This document shows positions 26,387-35,435 of a DNA stretch of 64,000 nt, piece by piece. Within the stretch, counting starts at the first letter, position 1, and each line of letters begins with the position of its first letter. The notes under the pieces were generated by a model, which worked only from the letters and a program-made list of their open reading frames with translations, was not told where the DNA came from and ran no database searches. The stretch is from JACRAV01 sp964571235 (GTDB taxonomy: Bacteria; Zixibacteria; MSB-5A5; GN15; FEB-12). The position numbers and the translations under genes were made by a program. The stretch spans positions 248,001 through 312,000 of the forward strand of contig CAZNAI010000004.1 in NCBI GenBank assembly GCA_964571235.1, written 5' to 3'.

Positions 26387-26483
26387 GCCGTCAGGTGGAG
26401 GCGCCTGACGGCACAGTCCAATCAAGCACGTGGCGGGCGGGGACGACCGCCACGCAACGAAGGGGCAGACGAGGGCGTCTGCC
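26387..26483. repeat. Cluster of three hairpins with a shared core and different stems
   Basis: Arms: GCCGTCAGG / CCTGACGGC (26387-26395, 26404-26412); CGTGGCGG / CCGCCACG (26429-26436, 26447-26454); GGCAGACG / CGTCTGCC (26464-26471, 26476-26483). The centres align as GRYGRRGRCGNC in all three while the outer stems differ and stay paired. They are spaced by 16 and 9 bases and lie just past the mscL stop codon. Confidence 0.75.
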
Positions 26484-26492
26484 GCCCACAAA

Positions 26493-26942
26493 CTACGCCA
26501 ATTGCGAGGTGCAATGGCCGCACTTCTTGGCGGAGATCGGCACTGTCATCGCGCACTGAGGGCAGTCTTTGGTGGTCGGAGCGGCGGCTGGGGCCGGTTG
26601 CTCGCGCTTCATACGGTTCATCACTTTCACCATCATGAAAATCGCAAACGCGACAATGATAAAGTTGATGATCGTATTTATGAACAAGCCGTAGTTGATT
26701 GTCACGGCGCCGGCGGCCTTCGCGGCGGCAACCGACGCATACGGTCCCGCGGCCGCGCCTTCTTTGAGCGTCATGAATAGATTGGAAAAATCAACATTTC
26801 CCATCGCCAATCCGATCGGCGGCATGATGACATCGGAGACGAGTGATCCGACTATCGGGCCGAAGGCGGCGCCGATAATGATACCAATGGCCATGTCCAT
26901 GACATTGCCGCGCATCGCGAATTCTTTGAATTCCTTTAACAC
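26493..26942 (-). CDS. mscL: Large-conductance mechanosensitive channel with C-terminal zinc ribbon
   Basis: 149 residues. MscL opens under membrane tension and releases solutes during hypo-osmotic shock. GTG start with GGAGGAGG close upstream. The N-terminal helix and TM1 (FKEFAMRGNVMDMAIGIIIGAAF) and TM2 (FINTIINFIIVAFAIFMMVK) are standard. The C-terminal bundle is replaced or extended by an Ala/Pro linker and a zinc ribbon, C127-x2-C130 and C141-x2-C144 (CPQC, CGHC). Such ribbons occur in some MscL proteins; their role is unclear. Confidence 0.96.
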   Translation of the reverse strand: MLKEFKEFAMRGNVMDMAIGIIIGAAFGPIVGSLVSDVIMPPIGLAMGNVDFSNLFMTLKEGAAAGPYASVAAAKAAGAVTINYGLFINTIINFIIVAFAIFMMVKVMNRMKREQPAPAAAPTTKDCPQCAMTVPISAKKCGHCTSQLA

Positions 26943-26973
26943 GTTTTCCTCCTCCAGTGAGGGTTAAGGTGAT

Positions 26974-27879
26974 CTACTTCGAAAACTTCCAGCTTAAGCC
27001 GAGGCCAAGTGTTTCCTTTATGCGGACTTCCGAATCGATCTCTTTGTCATAGAGCAGTTGGAAGTAAAGCGTGGTCTGCAGATACTTGGTGATGCTTGCT
27101 CCGACCAGATGTTCCCAGTTCAAATCGACGGATTTCCAATTGCCCGCAGTGTCAAGGTCAGACTTTGAAAAGAAGAGCGCTTTGTATACAGAGAGCTTGC
27201 TGTTGTAGGTCACGCTCTTCGACAGTTGGGCTTTGAAGTCGGTCACCGATTCCAGGCCGCCGTCGTTAGTCGAGATCGATTTGGCGTCAACTACTTTGGT
27301 AATAATCTGACGCACCGCAAACCCGAGACGACTCTTGAGCGTGTACGACTTCGGGTCATCCTTAAACACGCGCAGTAAGCCGCCCGACTCGGTTAGTTTC
27401 ATTGGGCTTAGGAACAGCTTCTTGGCAGGATTGGAGCCGTCGTAAAATTGAGTCTCGGTACGAAATGCCAGATACGGATCGACGACTTTCTGAAGCGTGA
27501 AGCGCAAGACCGATTCCAAGTCGATCAGGTCGGTCGACTTGGCCGGTTTGGACCATCGGGCGACCTCTTTATTCAGAGCGGAATCGAATACCCGAGATTG
27601 TGTCAGGGTCTGCCCGAAAGCCAGTTTCAGAACAGTAGTCGAATTGAGTTTGGGGGAGAGCTGTCGACCCGCCTCGGTTTGCGATGTAAAGGCCCAAGAG
27701 ACAGAGCCGAGTTCACCCCCTGTCCAGTTGTCGCTGTACGCATTTTGGGTTGCGGTGAGGCCGGATGTAACGGTAATCCGCCAGGCGGTGTCGGCAATGA
27801 TCGGTGTTTTGGGTGGCTCCTGTGCGGAGATGAAAGTTGCCGTGCAGAGTAGTGTGGCGGTGATGAGCCCGGCTTTCAT
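26974..27879 (-). CDS. DUF3078-type outer-membrane protein
   Basis: 301 residues from the ATG at 27879, fixed by AGGAGG eight bases upstream and the signal peptide MKAGLITATLLCTATFISA; an open frame to 28005 is not used. The mature N-terminus WRITVTSGLTATQNAYSDNW and GELGSVSWAFTS match DUF3078, a barrel family of the Bacteroidota/FCB group. The C-terminus LGLGLSWKFSK is an aromatic barrel-closing strand. Function of the family is unknown. The upstream region is shared with the divergent EamA gene. Confidence 0.83.
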   Translation of the reverse strand: MKAGLITATLLCTATFISAQEPPKTPIIADTAWRITVTSGLTATQNAYSDNWTGGELGSVSWAFTSQTEAGRQLSPKLNSTTVLKLAFGQTLTQSRVFDSALNKEVARWSKPAKSTDLIDLESVLRFTLQKVVDPYLAFRTETQFYDGSNPAKKLFLSPMKLTESGGLLRVFKDDPKSYTLKSRLGFAVRQIITKVVDAKSISTNDGGLESVTDFKAQLSKSVTYNSKLSVYKALFFSKSDLDTAGNWKSVDLNWEHLVGASITKYLQTTLYFQLLYDKEIDSEVRIKETLGLGLSWKFSK

Positions 27880-28005
27880 GTGGGGATCCTCCTTGATCGT
27901 CAGAAATGCGGTGGTGAAGTAGTTCACATTGTTGAATCGTGAAAAAGTATTTACATTCCGGCCTTCTATGCAAGCTATTTTTCTCACACTCCGGAGTTGG
28001 CACAA

Positions 28006-28872
28006 ATGACCAGATTTCTGTTGCTGTTCACCGTGGTTATCTGGGGGTGGACATTTGTCGCCACCCGCATATGCCTTGAATTTCTTTCCCCGGCCGAATT
28101 GCTCGGACTACGCTTGCTAATCGGTCTACCTGTATTAGTGGTCGTTGTCATTCTCAAAAAGATCAAGTTCAGATTCACACCGGGCGAATGGAAACAGATC
28201 CTCATTGGATCAGCCGTGATCACCCTGCACTTTCTTGTTCAAATCACCGGCCTGCAATACACAACGGCTACTAATACTGGGTGGATTATTTCGGTCTCGC
28301 CGCTGGTGATGGCAGTGCTGGCTTTTTTCTTTCTGAAGGAAAAGATCGGAAAGAATCAAATCATCGCAATCGCCGTTGCCACCTTCGGCATTTTGCTCCT
28401 CATGTCGCACGGCGACCTGACTCACTTGGGGTTCTTGACCTCGCTCGGTGATTGGTTGGTTTTGATCTCAGCACACACTTGGGCGATTTACACGGTGGTG
28501 ACACGTAATCTCTCAAAGACTCAACATCCGCTGGCAATAACCGTAGGTGTGTTGACACCTGCGCTAATCGTGATGACAGTGTATATGGCGTTCACTTCCG
28601 AATGGACCAAGTTCGCCCATCTTCCTGCCAAAGGCGTCGTAGCTCTGCTTTTTCTCGCGATTGTCGGACTGGCGCTGGGGCATTGGTTCTGGCAGGAGGG
28701 AGTGGCCAAGGTCGGAGCGGCTCGGGCAGGAATCTACTTGTACTTAGAGCCGGTCGCAACCACTGCGCTTGCGATTCCGCTTCTGGGTGAGCCGTTCGGC
28801 TGGGTCGCGGCGGCGGGGGCCACACTTGTGCTACTCGGTGTGTACATCGGCCAGCGCACCAAATCAGCTTGA
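28006..28872 (+). CDS. EamA (drug/metabolite transporter superfamily) permease
   Basis: 288 residues from the ATG at 28006; GGAG lies nine bases upstream, whereas the TTG at 27997 abuts it. Ten hydrophobic spans in two repeated EamA halves: the first ends at LLLMSHGDL, the second includes FLAIVGLALGHWFWQEGVAKVGAARAGIYLYLEPV, the characteristic second-half signature. Such proteins export amino acids or other metabolites across the inner membrane; the substrate cannot be inferred from the sequence or neighbours. Confidence 0.93.
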   Translation: MTRFLLLFTVVIWGWTFVATRICLEFLSPAELLGLRLLIGLPVLVVVVILKKIKFRFTPGEWKQILIGSAVITLHFLVQITGLQYTTATNTGWIISVSPLVMAVLAFFFLKEKIGKNQIIAIAVATFGILLLMSHGDLTHLGFLTSLGDWLVLISAHTWAIYTVVTRNLSKTQHPLAITVGVLTPALIVMTVYMAFTSEWTKFAHLPAKGVVALLFLAIVGLALGHWFWQEGVAKVGAARAGIYLYLEPVATTALAIPLLGEPFGWVAAAGATLVLLGVYIGQRTKSA

Positions 28873-28900
28873 TCAATCCAACAAGTGTGTGGTAATAATG

Positions 28901-28928
28901 AGGCCGCCGGTCACGGAACCAGCGGCCT
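28901..28928. terminator. Hairpin between the EamA gene and the EIIA gene
   Basis: Stem AGGCCGC-C-GGT / ACC-A-GCGGCCT (28901-28911 and 28918-28928) with one internal mismatch. It lacks a T tract. It lies between two convergent genes and could end transcription from either side. Confidence 0.4.
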
Positions 28929-29095
28929 GGCAGGTGAAGTATATCAAGAGGCGTTGAGTCTTGAAGGCCCGAATCCATCCGGGCAAAGCGCCTCGCGTAT
29001 CAGCGGGTGGTCCTCTTTACTCACGATGCAGACACCCTGCTGTCTTGAGAATAAGACGGTTTAATGGGGAGATTGTGTAATCGAAAGTGGCAAAG

Positions 29096-29599
29096 TCACC
29101 GTTCCATCGATCGAACAGCGCGGATAAGTTCGCCGGGGGACCGGAGCGACATTAGTTGATTCCGGAATGACTCATGCTGAAGCAGTTCCGCGAGGGCTTT
29201 GAATGCTTTTAGATAGAGCGTGTCATCATAGGGCGGCGCGGCCATGATGAAAAACAGGTGAACCGGGAGGCCGTCGAGCGAATCAAAGTCGTACCCTGCA
29301 GTCGAACGGGCAAAGGCGATAGTGAAATCTTTGGCCTGCATCGACCGAATGTGGGGGATAGCCACACCCAAACCGATGGCAGTAGTTGCCTTTTTTTCGC
29401 GGTTAACGAAGTCGAGCACCAGTTTGGTCTTGTTTCCGATACGGTTCCCCTGTTCGAGCAGGTCGACAAGTTCTTCGAGGATCTCGGCCTTGGCTCGCTG
29501 ACGCCATTTATCGACCGAGGCACCGTTCACCGGCGGCTCGATGATCGTCGACATTTCGAGCTGAACACGCTCCTCGGACATATACCGCGACAATTGCAT
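29096..29599 (-). CDS. PTS EIIA-type (PtsN-like) protein
   Basis: 167 residues from the ATG at 29599; a TTG at 29626 is also open. The fold is the fructose/mannitol EIIA type: ATTAIGLGVAIPHIRS carries the phospho-acceptor histidine (H83), with HLFFIMAAPP and YLKAFKALAELLQ following. No EIIB/EIIC, EI or HPr gene is adjacent, so it is more likely a regulatory nitrogen-PTS-like protein than a sugar transporter component. Divergent from aspS. Confidence 0.88.
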   Translation of the reverse strand: MQLSRYMSEERVQLEMSTIIEPPVNGASVDKWRQRAKAEILEELVDLLEQGNRIGNKTKLVLDFVNREKKATTAIGLGVAIPHIRSMQAKDFTIAFARSTAGYDFDSLDGLPVHLFFIMAAPPYDDTLYLKAFKALAELLQHESFRNQLMSLRSPGELIRAVRSMER

Positions 29600-29924
29600 A
29601 ATTCTAATATCGACTAAAGTCACCAAAATGAAAACCAGTATATCGCCCCAATCAGAAGTGTGTCAAGCACCGGTCCAGAACGACTCCGACTTCGCATCGT
29701 ATGAGCCCGCAATCTATTGGCTTTAAATGACTTGTGTCGGCTTCGCCTTGTGTCGCGGGAGGTTTGGGTGGTCAGGCGATTTTCAGTTTTCTATTAAATT
29801 GCGGTCTATTGACAGTTTGGTCGATCACCCTTAGCTTACGCCAAGATGAGTTCAATGCCGGCTCTCAATGATCTTCCAACATTACCGATAATCAATTATA
29901 TATCATTAAGTTAAAAGGAAGTTT
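29600..29924. other. Divergent intergenic region, EIIA gene / aspS
   Basis: About 325 AT-rich bases with no gene. A weak promoter candidate for aspS is TTGACA at 29809-29814, 17 bases, then TAGCTT at 29832-29837 (poor -10). An AT-only patch (29894-29912) lies just before the aspS ribosome site AAGGAAG (29915-29921). No T-box or other known leader was recognised. Confidence 0.4.
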
Positions 29925-31745
29925 GTGCCCCCGTTTTCAGAACTGAAGCGAAATCGATCCTGTGGACAGCTCCGGGTAGCCGATATTGGCGCCGAAGTCC
30001 GGCTTAACGGCTGGGTGAATTCATACCGAAATCTTGGAGGGGTGCTTTTCCTCGATCTGCGTGACCGATACGGGATCACGCAAGTTACGCTCGATCCAAA
30101 ACTCCTCGATCCGGGTCAATTTGCAGAGGCCGACCGCTCACGCTCGGAATTTGTAGTGGCCGTGAGGGGCGTAGTACAGCATCGGCCCGAAGGCACGTCC
30201 AATCCGAAGTTGTTGACCGGGGAAATAGAAGTGGCGGCGCGTGAGTTTTACATACTCTCTGAATCCAAGACGCCACCGTTTGAAATTGTCGACAGCGCCA
30301 TCGCCAATGAACTGCTCCGCCTTGAATATCGCTATCTCGATCTGAGACGCAAACCGCTTCAGGAGAATATGCGCATCAGGCACGAAACCGCCCTGGCAGT
30401 CCGCAATCATTTGTCGAGCGTAGGGTTCTTTGAAATCGAAACCCCCCTGTTGATTCGATCTACCCCGGAAGGGGCGCGCGACTATGTGGTGCCGAGTCGG
30501 GTACAGAAAGGGAAATTCTACGCCCTACCGCAATCTCCGCAATTGCTCAAGCAGATTCTGATGGTATCCGGTTATGACAAATATTTCCAATTGGCCCGAT
30601 GCCTGCGCGACGAGGATCTTCGTGCCGATCGCCAGCCGGAACACACTCAAATCGACCTGGAAATGTCGTACGTGACACCGGAAGATGTTTGGACAACAGT
30701 CGAGGGGATGCTCAGGGACCTGTTTGCCAAAGTTCTCGGTGTCTCAATAGAAACACCGTTCCCGCGCTTTAGCTACGATGAAGTGATGAACCGATGGGGG
30801 ATCGACAAGCCGGACCTTCGGTTTGGTATGGAAATATGCGATCTCACCGAAATCGCCGGCCAATCGGGATTCAAAGTCTTTGTCGACAACGTTGCCGGCG
30901 GTGGAGTGGTGAAGGGGATTGTGCTCAAAGGTGGCGGCTCGTATTCGCGCAAGCAAGTCGACGATCTGACCGAGAAGGCCAAGTCGCTCGGGGCGGGCGG
31001 TCTGGCGTATGTCTTGCGCACCGAAACCGAAGACAAGTCACCGATACAGAAATTCATCGGTGAAGCCAACTTGAAGGCGCTCTGCGCCAAGGCCGGCGCA
31101 GACAAAGGCGACGCGCTCTTTATTGTTTCAGACAAGAAGCTCAAGACTGAAACGATTCTCGGGCAGTTGCGGCTCGGGTTGGGTCGCGAACATAAATTGA
31201 TGAAACCCGGCGAGTTCAAGTGTCTTTGGGTAACGCAATTCCCGATGTTCGATTTCAATGAAGAAGCCGGGCGATTCGACGCCATGCACAACATTGTCTC
31301 GCATCCACGGTTTGAGGATTTGACTTTGATCGACGAAGGTTTCTCCTGCAAACTGCCCGGTACTGACCTGGAACATCCCTGGCGCAAAGCTCGAGCCCTG
31401 CAATACGATATTGTGGTGAACGGATGGGAAATCGGTTCTGGCGGCCAGCGGATCAATCGGCGAGATTTGCAGGAAAAGATCTTATCGATACTCGGAATTG
31501 ACAATCAACGCGCCGACCGGATGTTCGGTTTTCTGCTCAGAGCGCTCGAATATGGGGCGCCACCCCATGCCGGTATCGGGATGGGATTGGACCGGCTTGT
31601 CACGCTCATGGTGGGCACCGATTCCATCCGCGATGTCATTGCCTTCCCAAAAACAGCGCAGGCGATATCGCTCATGGACAGCTCGCCCTCGCCGATCGAG
31701 CAGGATCAGCTCGACGAACTCGGTTTGGTGATTAAAGGAGAATAA
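29925..31745 (+). CDS. aspS: Aspartyl-tRNA synthetase, bacterial type
   Basis: 606 residues, GTG start with AAGGAAG upstream. It charges tRNA-Asp. An OB-fold anticodon domain is at ~20-130 (VRLNGWVNSYRNLGG), class II motif 1 follows, motif 2 reads CLRDEDLRADRQPEHTQ, and the GAD insertion at ~290-430 marks the bacterial form. Motif 3 is GAPPHAGIGMGLDRLVTLM. The motif 2 loop has His where many AspRS have Phe (PEFTQID); its effect on discrimination between Asp and Asn tRNA is unknown. First gene of a run with phoH, pgpH-like, ybeY and corC. Confidence 0.98.
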   Translation: MPPFSELKRNRSCGQLRVADIGAEVRLNGWVNSYRNLGGVLFLDLRDRYGITQVTLDPKLLDPGQFAEADRSRSEFVVAVRGVVQHRPEGTSNPKLLTGEIEVAAREFYILSESKTPPFEIVDSAIANELLRLEYRYLDLRRKPLQENMRIRHETALAVRNHLSSVGFFEIETPLLIRSTPEGARDYVVPSRVQKGKFYALPQSPQLLKQILMVSGYDKYFQLARCLRDEDLRADRQPEHTQIDLEMSYVTPEDVWTTVEGMLRDLFAKVLGVSIETPFPRFSYDEVMNRWGIDKPDLRFGMEICDLTEIAGQSGFKVFVDNVAGGGVVKGIVLKGGGSYSRKQVDDLTEKAKSLGAGGLAYVLRTETEDKSPIQKFIGEANLKALCAKAGADKGDALFIVSDKKLKTETILGQLRLGLGREHKLMKPGEFKCLWVTQFPMFDFNEEAGRFDAMHNIVSHPRFEDLTLIDEGFSCKLPGTDLEHPWRKARALQYDIVVNGWEIGSGGQRINRRDLQEKILSILGIDNQRADRMFGFLLRALEYGAPPHAGIGMGLDRLVTLMVGTDSIRDVIAFPKTAQAISLMDSSPSPIEQDQLDELGLVIKGE

Positions 31746-31760
31746 ACGGCAAGGATCGCC

Positions 31761-32744
31761 ATGGCTAACTCGCACCCTGAAATCGCCAGTCGGACATTTT
31801 CTGTCGAGGGGGTCGATCAACGACTCCTGTTCGGCCAGGCCGATTCGTTCTTGCGGATAATTGAGTCCCGCTTCGACGCCCGTATCGTGGCGCGCGGCGA
31901 TCGGGTGATGGTCGAGGGTTCGACCAAAGCAGTCGATCAAGTCATCCAATTGCTGACCGATCTGGTCAAGCGGCTCAGCCGAGGCGACTACATCACCGAT
32001 CAATATCTCAACTACGCGATTTCAATGGTTTTGGAAAACGGCCAGGGTCCAGCAGAGAGTATTTCCACAGAAGCGCTTTTGACCAGCGCCCTGAAAAAAG
32101 CAATCAAGCCCAAGACCATCGGTCAGACACGGTATGTCGAAGCAGTCGACAAGCGCGACATCGTTTTTGCAATCGGCCCGGCCGGAACCGGCAAAACCTA
32201 TCTCGCAGTCGCCATGGCTGTCGCAGAACTGAAAGCCAAACGGGTCAATCGAATTGTATTTACCAGGCCGGCGGTCGAGGCAGGGGAGTCGCTTGGATTT
32301 TTGCCCGGAGATATTCGCGCCAAAGTTGATCCGTATTTGCGGCCGGTATACGACGCCTTATACGACATGATGCAACCGGACAAGATTCGGGGACTTCTGG
32401 AGGTCGGCATCATCGAAATCGCCCCCCTTGCATTTATGCGCGGGCGCACGCTCAACGAAGCATTTGTAGTTCTGGATGAGGCGCAAAACACCACCAGCGC
32501 ACAGATGAAGATGTTCCTCACCCGCATCGGCGAGAAATCCAAAGCAGTGATTACCGGCGATATTACGCAGATTGATCTGCCGGATAAGCACACTTCGGGG
32601 CTGGTTAGAGTCCAGAAGATTCTCTCAGGCATTGACGGCATCGAATTTGTATATCTGACCGAAAAAGATGTGATCAGACATCGGCTGGTGCAGAGCATCA
32701 TAAAGGCGTACGAGCGTCACGAGACGAGCCGGCGGAAACAATAG
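31761..32744 (+). CDS. PhoH-like ATPase (YbeZ type)
   Basis: 327 residues, start preceded by AAGGA. N-terminal KH-like region (~15-75), Walker A GPAGTGKT at 139-146, Walker B VVLDEAQNTT near 236, and ITGDITQIDLPD. PhoH/YbeZ proteins are cytoplasmic P-loop ATPases linked to RNA metabolism and ribosome maturation, usually next to ybeY as here. Confidence 0.96.
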   Translation: MANSHPEIASRTFSVEGVDQRLLFGQADSFLRIIESRFDARIVARGDRVMVEGSTKAVDQVIQLLTDLVKRLSRGDYITDQYLNYAISMVLENGQGPAESISTEALLTSALKKAIKPKTIGQTRYVEAVDKRDIVFAIGPAGTGKTYLAVAMAVAELKAKRVNRIVFTRPAVEAGESLGFLPGDIRAKVDPYLRPVYDALYDMMQPDKIRGLLEVGIIEIAPLAFMRGRTLNEAFVVLDEAQNTTSAQMKMFLTRIGEKSKAVITGDITQIDLPDKHTSGLVRVQKILSGIDGIEFVYLTEKDVIRHRLVQSIIKAYERHETSRRKQ

Positions 32745-32761
32745 CGCGCGCGAGCCGCTGT

Positions 32762-35005
32762 ATGTTTACAATTCTACGAAAAGCCAAGCGGAGCATTAAA
32801 CGGCTCCTGAAAGTTCAGACCGGAAGCCGCCAGCGGACTGAACTCAGCAAGGGTTCTTTGGCTGTCAAATACCTCGTGCTCGCGTTGGCCGCCTCAGTAA
32901 TAGGCGTGCTGTATCCCTCCCGAAACGAAATCCTGCCGCTTGACGTCCCTCGGGTGGGGGCGATCTCTTCTGACAATATCATCGCGCCCTTTCCCATTGT
33001 CGTACAGAAATCGGCCCGCGAACTTGAAGATGAACGTAATCTCTCCGCCGCCCAGGTGCCGTTCATCCTCGACGAAGACTCACTGGTTTCCCAGTCAGTC
33101 CTGACCCAACTGGGTCAATTTATAGCGTCGGCAGATTCGATACGCCGTTCACCGGCCGGCGGCAATTCTCGCGCCACGGACAAAGCAGACCTTTTGGGCG
33201 GCGGGTTTCCCGCGTACAGCCGCTCGGTGATCGAGACTGCGCTGTTGGCATCAACAGACCTTAAGAAACTCGATTCGATCCTTCGCGAAACGCTTACGCA
33301 GGAAATCTATCAAATCGGTGTGGTGAGGCATATGTCCGATATGCCGGATATCACGAACAAGACGGTGGTCGTGCGGAGCGGCGAAAAGGAACTTCTCTAT
33401 CCCCGCGCCAAAGTCATAGACCTCGCCCTGGCCAATGCACATTTGTTAACGGCGCTCAATAAGAGGTCGTCGGCCGACCCAATTGACGTTGAGTTCTACT
33501 ATCTGGTTGGTCGGGGAGTGATCCAGCCGAATCTCCGTGTCAACATGGATGAATACAGCAAACGGTTGACCCAAGACCTCAGTACCATACCACGCGTAAG
33601 CGATTCAGTCGGCGCCGGTGACATTATCGTGATGGCGAATCAGCGCGTGGGGGAACGTGAGGCGGCCTTGCTGGCACAGATGGCTCATCTGGAGCGAAGT
33701 CGCGCCGAGGAAAGCGGTTTTCTGGCAATCATCTTTCCGTATGTGACGCGGATTTTACTGGTTGCGATTGTGCTGGGTGTGTTGTACCTGTTCTTGTCGC
33801 ATTTTCGCCCCGAGATCTTTGCCTCGAATCAGAAACTGGTGGCTATTTTCGGCGTGCTCGGGATACAACTGGTCTGTATTCATTTTGCGGAGCTGTTTGA
33901 AACATCGTCTATTTACGTCTATCCGGTGGCCATATTGCCGGTCATGGTTTCGGTTTTATTTGATGCCGAGGTTGGCCTCTTTGCGACCGTGGCGCTCTCG
34001 CTCCTTCTTGGAGTAACGCACCAGTTCGACTTTTCGATTGCGCTGATGACCACCGCGATCGGTGTGCCGGCCTGCTTCGCATCCCGCGGTGTGCGGCGAC
34101 GTGGCCACTTCTATCGAATTCTCTTTTTGCTGATGGCATCGTATGCCGCGTATGTACTCGTCTTTGAATCACTGAGTATTTTCCCCTCTGAAGAATTGCT
34201 GACCGAGGTTGTCTATGGTGTAGCCTCGGCGATGTTTTCCATTGGGCTGATTCTCTTTCTCCTGCCGATTTTCGAGTCCGTCTTCAGTATCACGACCGAC
34301 ATCACGCTCCTGGAGCTTTCTGATCTGAATCACCCACTGCTCAAGCGACTTTCCATCGAGGCCCCTGGAACGTATCACCATTCCATACAGGTGGGGAATT
34401 TGTGTGAGACGGCCGCCAAAGCAATCGGCGCAAACCCGCTCTTGGCTCGAGTTGGCTGTTATTATCACGATATTGGGAAGATCGAAATTCCCGAGTATTT
34501 CGTGGAAAATCAGCTCGGAATCAAATCGCGGCATGAAACGCTGTCGCCGTCGATGTCTGCGATGGTCCTAAGCTCCCATGTCAAACGGGGGAGAATGTTG
34601 GGCGAAGAGGCCGATATCCCCGACGACGTGCTCAATTTCATCGAAGAGCACCACGGCACTATGGTGATGAAGTACTTCTACAACAAAGCGGTCGAACAAG
34701 GAGCGGATGTTTCCGCCATAGACAAGTTTCGCTATCCCGGCCCCAAACCACAGATACGGGAAACCGGTATTGCCATGTTGGCGGACGCCGTGGAAGCGGC
34801 CAGCCGTACGCTCGACGATCCCAAGCCGGCGCGCATTGATGCTCTTATTCAACGGATCATAAACGAGCGGTTTCAATCGGGAGAATTGGAAGAGTGTCCG
34901 CTGACGCTTCGTGACCTGGCCAAAATCAAAGAGGCGTTTGTGCACGCGGTGATTGCCTCGTTCCACCAGCGCGTCCATTATCCCAAGAAAGACGCGGTGT
35001 CGTGA
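32762..35005 (+). CDS. 7TM-HD membrane phosphohydrolase (PgpH-type c-di-AMP phosphodiesterase family)
   Basis: 747 residues. One N-terminal membrane span (~38-55), a ~270-residue extracytoplasmic domain, about seven spans (~325-500), then a cytoplasmic HD domain with HHSIQVGN (H539/H540), YYHDIGKIE (H569-D570) and later EEHHGT. This is the 7TMR-HDED/HD architecture of Listeria PgpH, which hydrolyses cyclic di-AMP. Placement between phoH and ybeY is the common arrangement. Whether this organism makes c-di-AMP is not shown here; no cyclase gene is in the window. Confidence 0.92.
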   Translation: MFTILRKAKRSIKRLLKVQTGSRQRTELSKGSLAVKYLVLALAASVIGVLYPSRNEILPLDVPRVGAISSDNIIAPFPIVVQKSARELEDERNLSAAQVPFILDEDSLVSQSVLTQLGQFIASADSIRRSPAGGNSRATDKADLLGGGFPAYSRSVIETALLASTDLKKLDSILRETLTQEIYQIGVVRHMSDMPDITNKTVVVRSGEKELLYPRAKVIDLALANAHLLTALNKRSSADPIDVEFYYLVGRGVIQPNLRVNMDEYSKRLTQDLSTIPRVSDSVGAGDIIVMANQRVGEREAALLAQMAHLERSRAEESGFLAIIFPYVTRILLVAIVLGVLYLFLSHFRPEIFASNQKLVAIFGVLGIQLVCIHFAELFETSSIYVYPVAILPVMVSVLFDAEVGLFATVALSLLLGVTHQFDFSIALMTTAIGVPACFASRGVRRRGHFYRILFLLMASYAAYVLVFESLSIFPSEELLTEVVYGVASAMFSIGLILFLLPIFESVFSITTDITLLELSDLNHPLLKRLSIEAPGTYHHSIQVGNLCETAAKAIGANPLLARVGCYYHDIGKIEIPEYFVENQLGIKSRHETLSPSMSAMVLSSHVKRGRMLGEEADIPDDVLNFIEEHHGTMVMKYFYNKAVEQGADVSAIDKFRYPGPKPQIRETGIAMLADAVEAASRTLDDPKPARIDALIQRIINERFQSGELEECPLTLRDLAKIKEAFVHAVIASFHQRVHYPKKDAVS

Positions 35006-35433
35006 TGCTCCGCCTCGGCGTATACAAAACCTCAGCTGTGCGTCTTCCGATGGCTCAGTTACAACTTCTGTTTGCGCGGGTCGTCAAGGGCGAGTCCACC
35101 AAACGCGATCAGGGGTTGGTCAACCTGATATTTACCGATGATAAGAAAATGCGAGCGTTGAACCACACGCACCGGCATAAGGACAAGCCGACCGATGTCC
35201 TCTCCTTCAACGTGGATCCGCCGGAGTCACGAGACGCGGTATTCGGAGAAATCTATATCTCGACTCAGACCGCCGCGCGGCAGGCGGCTGATTACGGCGG
35301 AACTCTCGCGGAGGAGTATCTACGGTTGACCTGCCACGGACTTTTGCATCTTTTTGGATATGACCATCAAAAGCCAGGTGAAACGCGCGTGATGAAGTCC
35401 CGCGAGTCGCGATATTTGGGAGCGGCACAATAA
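35005..35433 (+). CDS. ybeY: Endoribonuclease YbeY
   Basis: 142 residues from the ATG at 35005, which shares a base with the previous stop (TGATG). YbeY is a zinc RNase for 16S rRNA 3'-end maturation and ribosome quality control. The zinc motif HGLLHLFGYDH gives H111, H115 and H121. DKPTDVLSFNVDPPE and GEIYIST are conserved family segments. A GTG three bases upstream is an equal alternative start. Confidence 0.97.
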   Translation: MLRLGVYKTSAVRLPMAQLQLLFARVVKGESTKRDQGLVNLIFTDDKKMRALNHTHRHKDKPTDVLSFNVDPPESRDAVFGEIYISTQTAARQAADYGGTLAEEYLRLTCHGLLHLFGYDHQKPGETRVMKSRESRYLGAAQ

Positions 35434-35435
35434 GT

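Noticed and set aside
26387..26483. CRISPR-like array
   Set aside because: Only three units, stems differ in sequence and spacers are 9 and 16 bases; no identical direct repeat and no cas genes.
30773..31504. 243-codon antisense frame inside aspS
   Set aside because: Low-complexity Ser/Pro translation with no family; aspS is certain on the plus strand.
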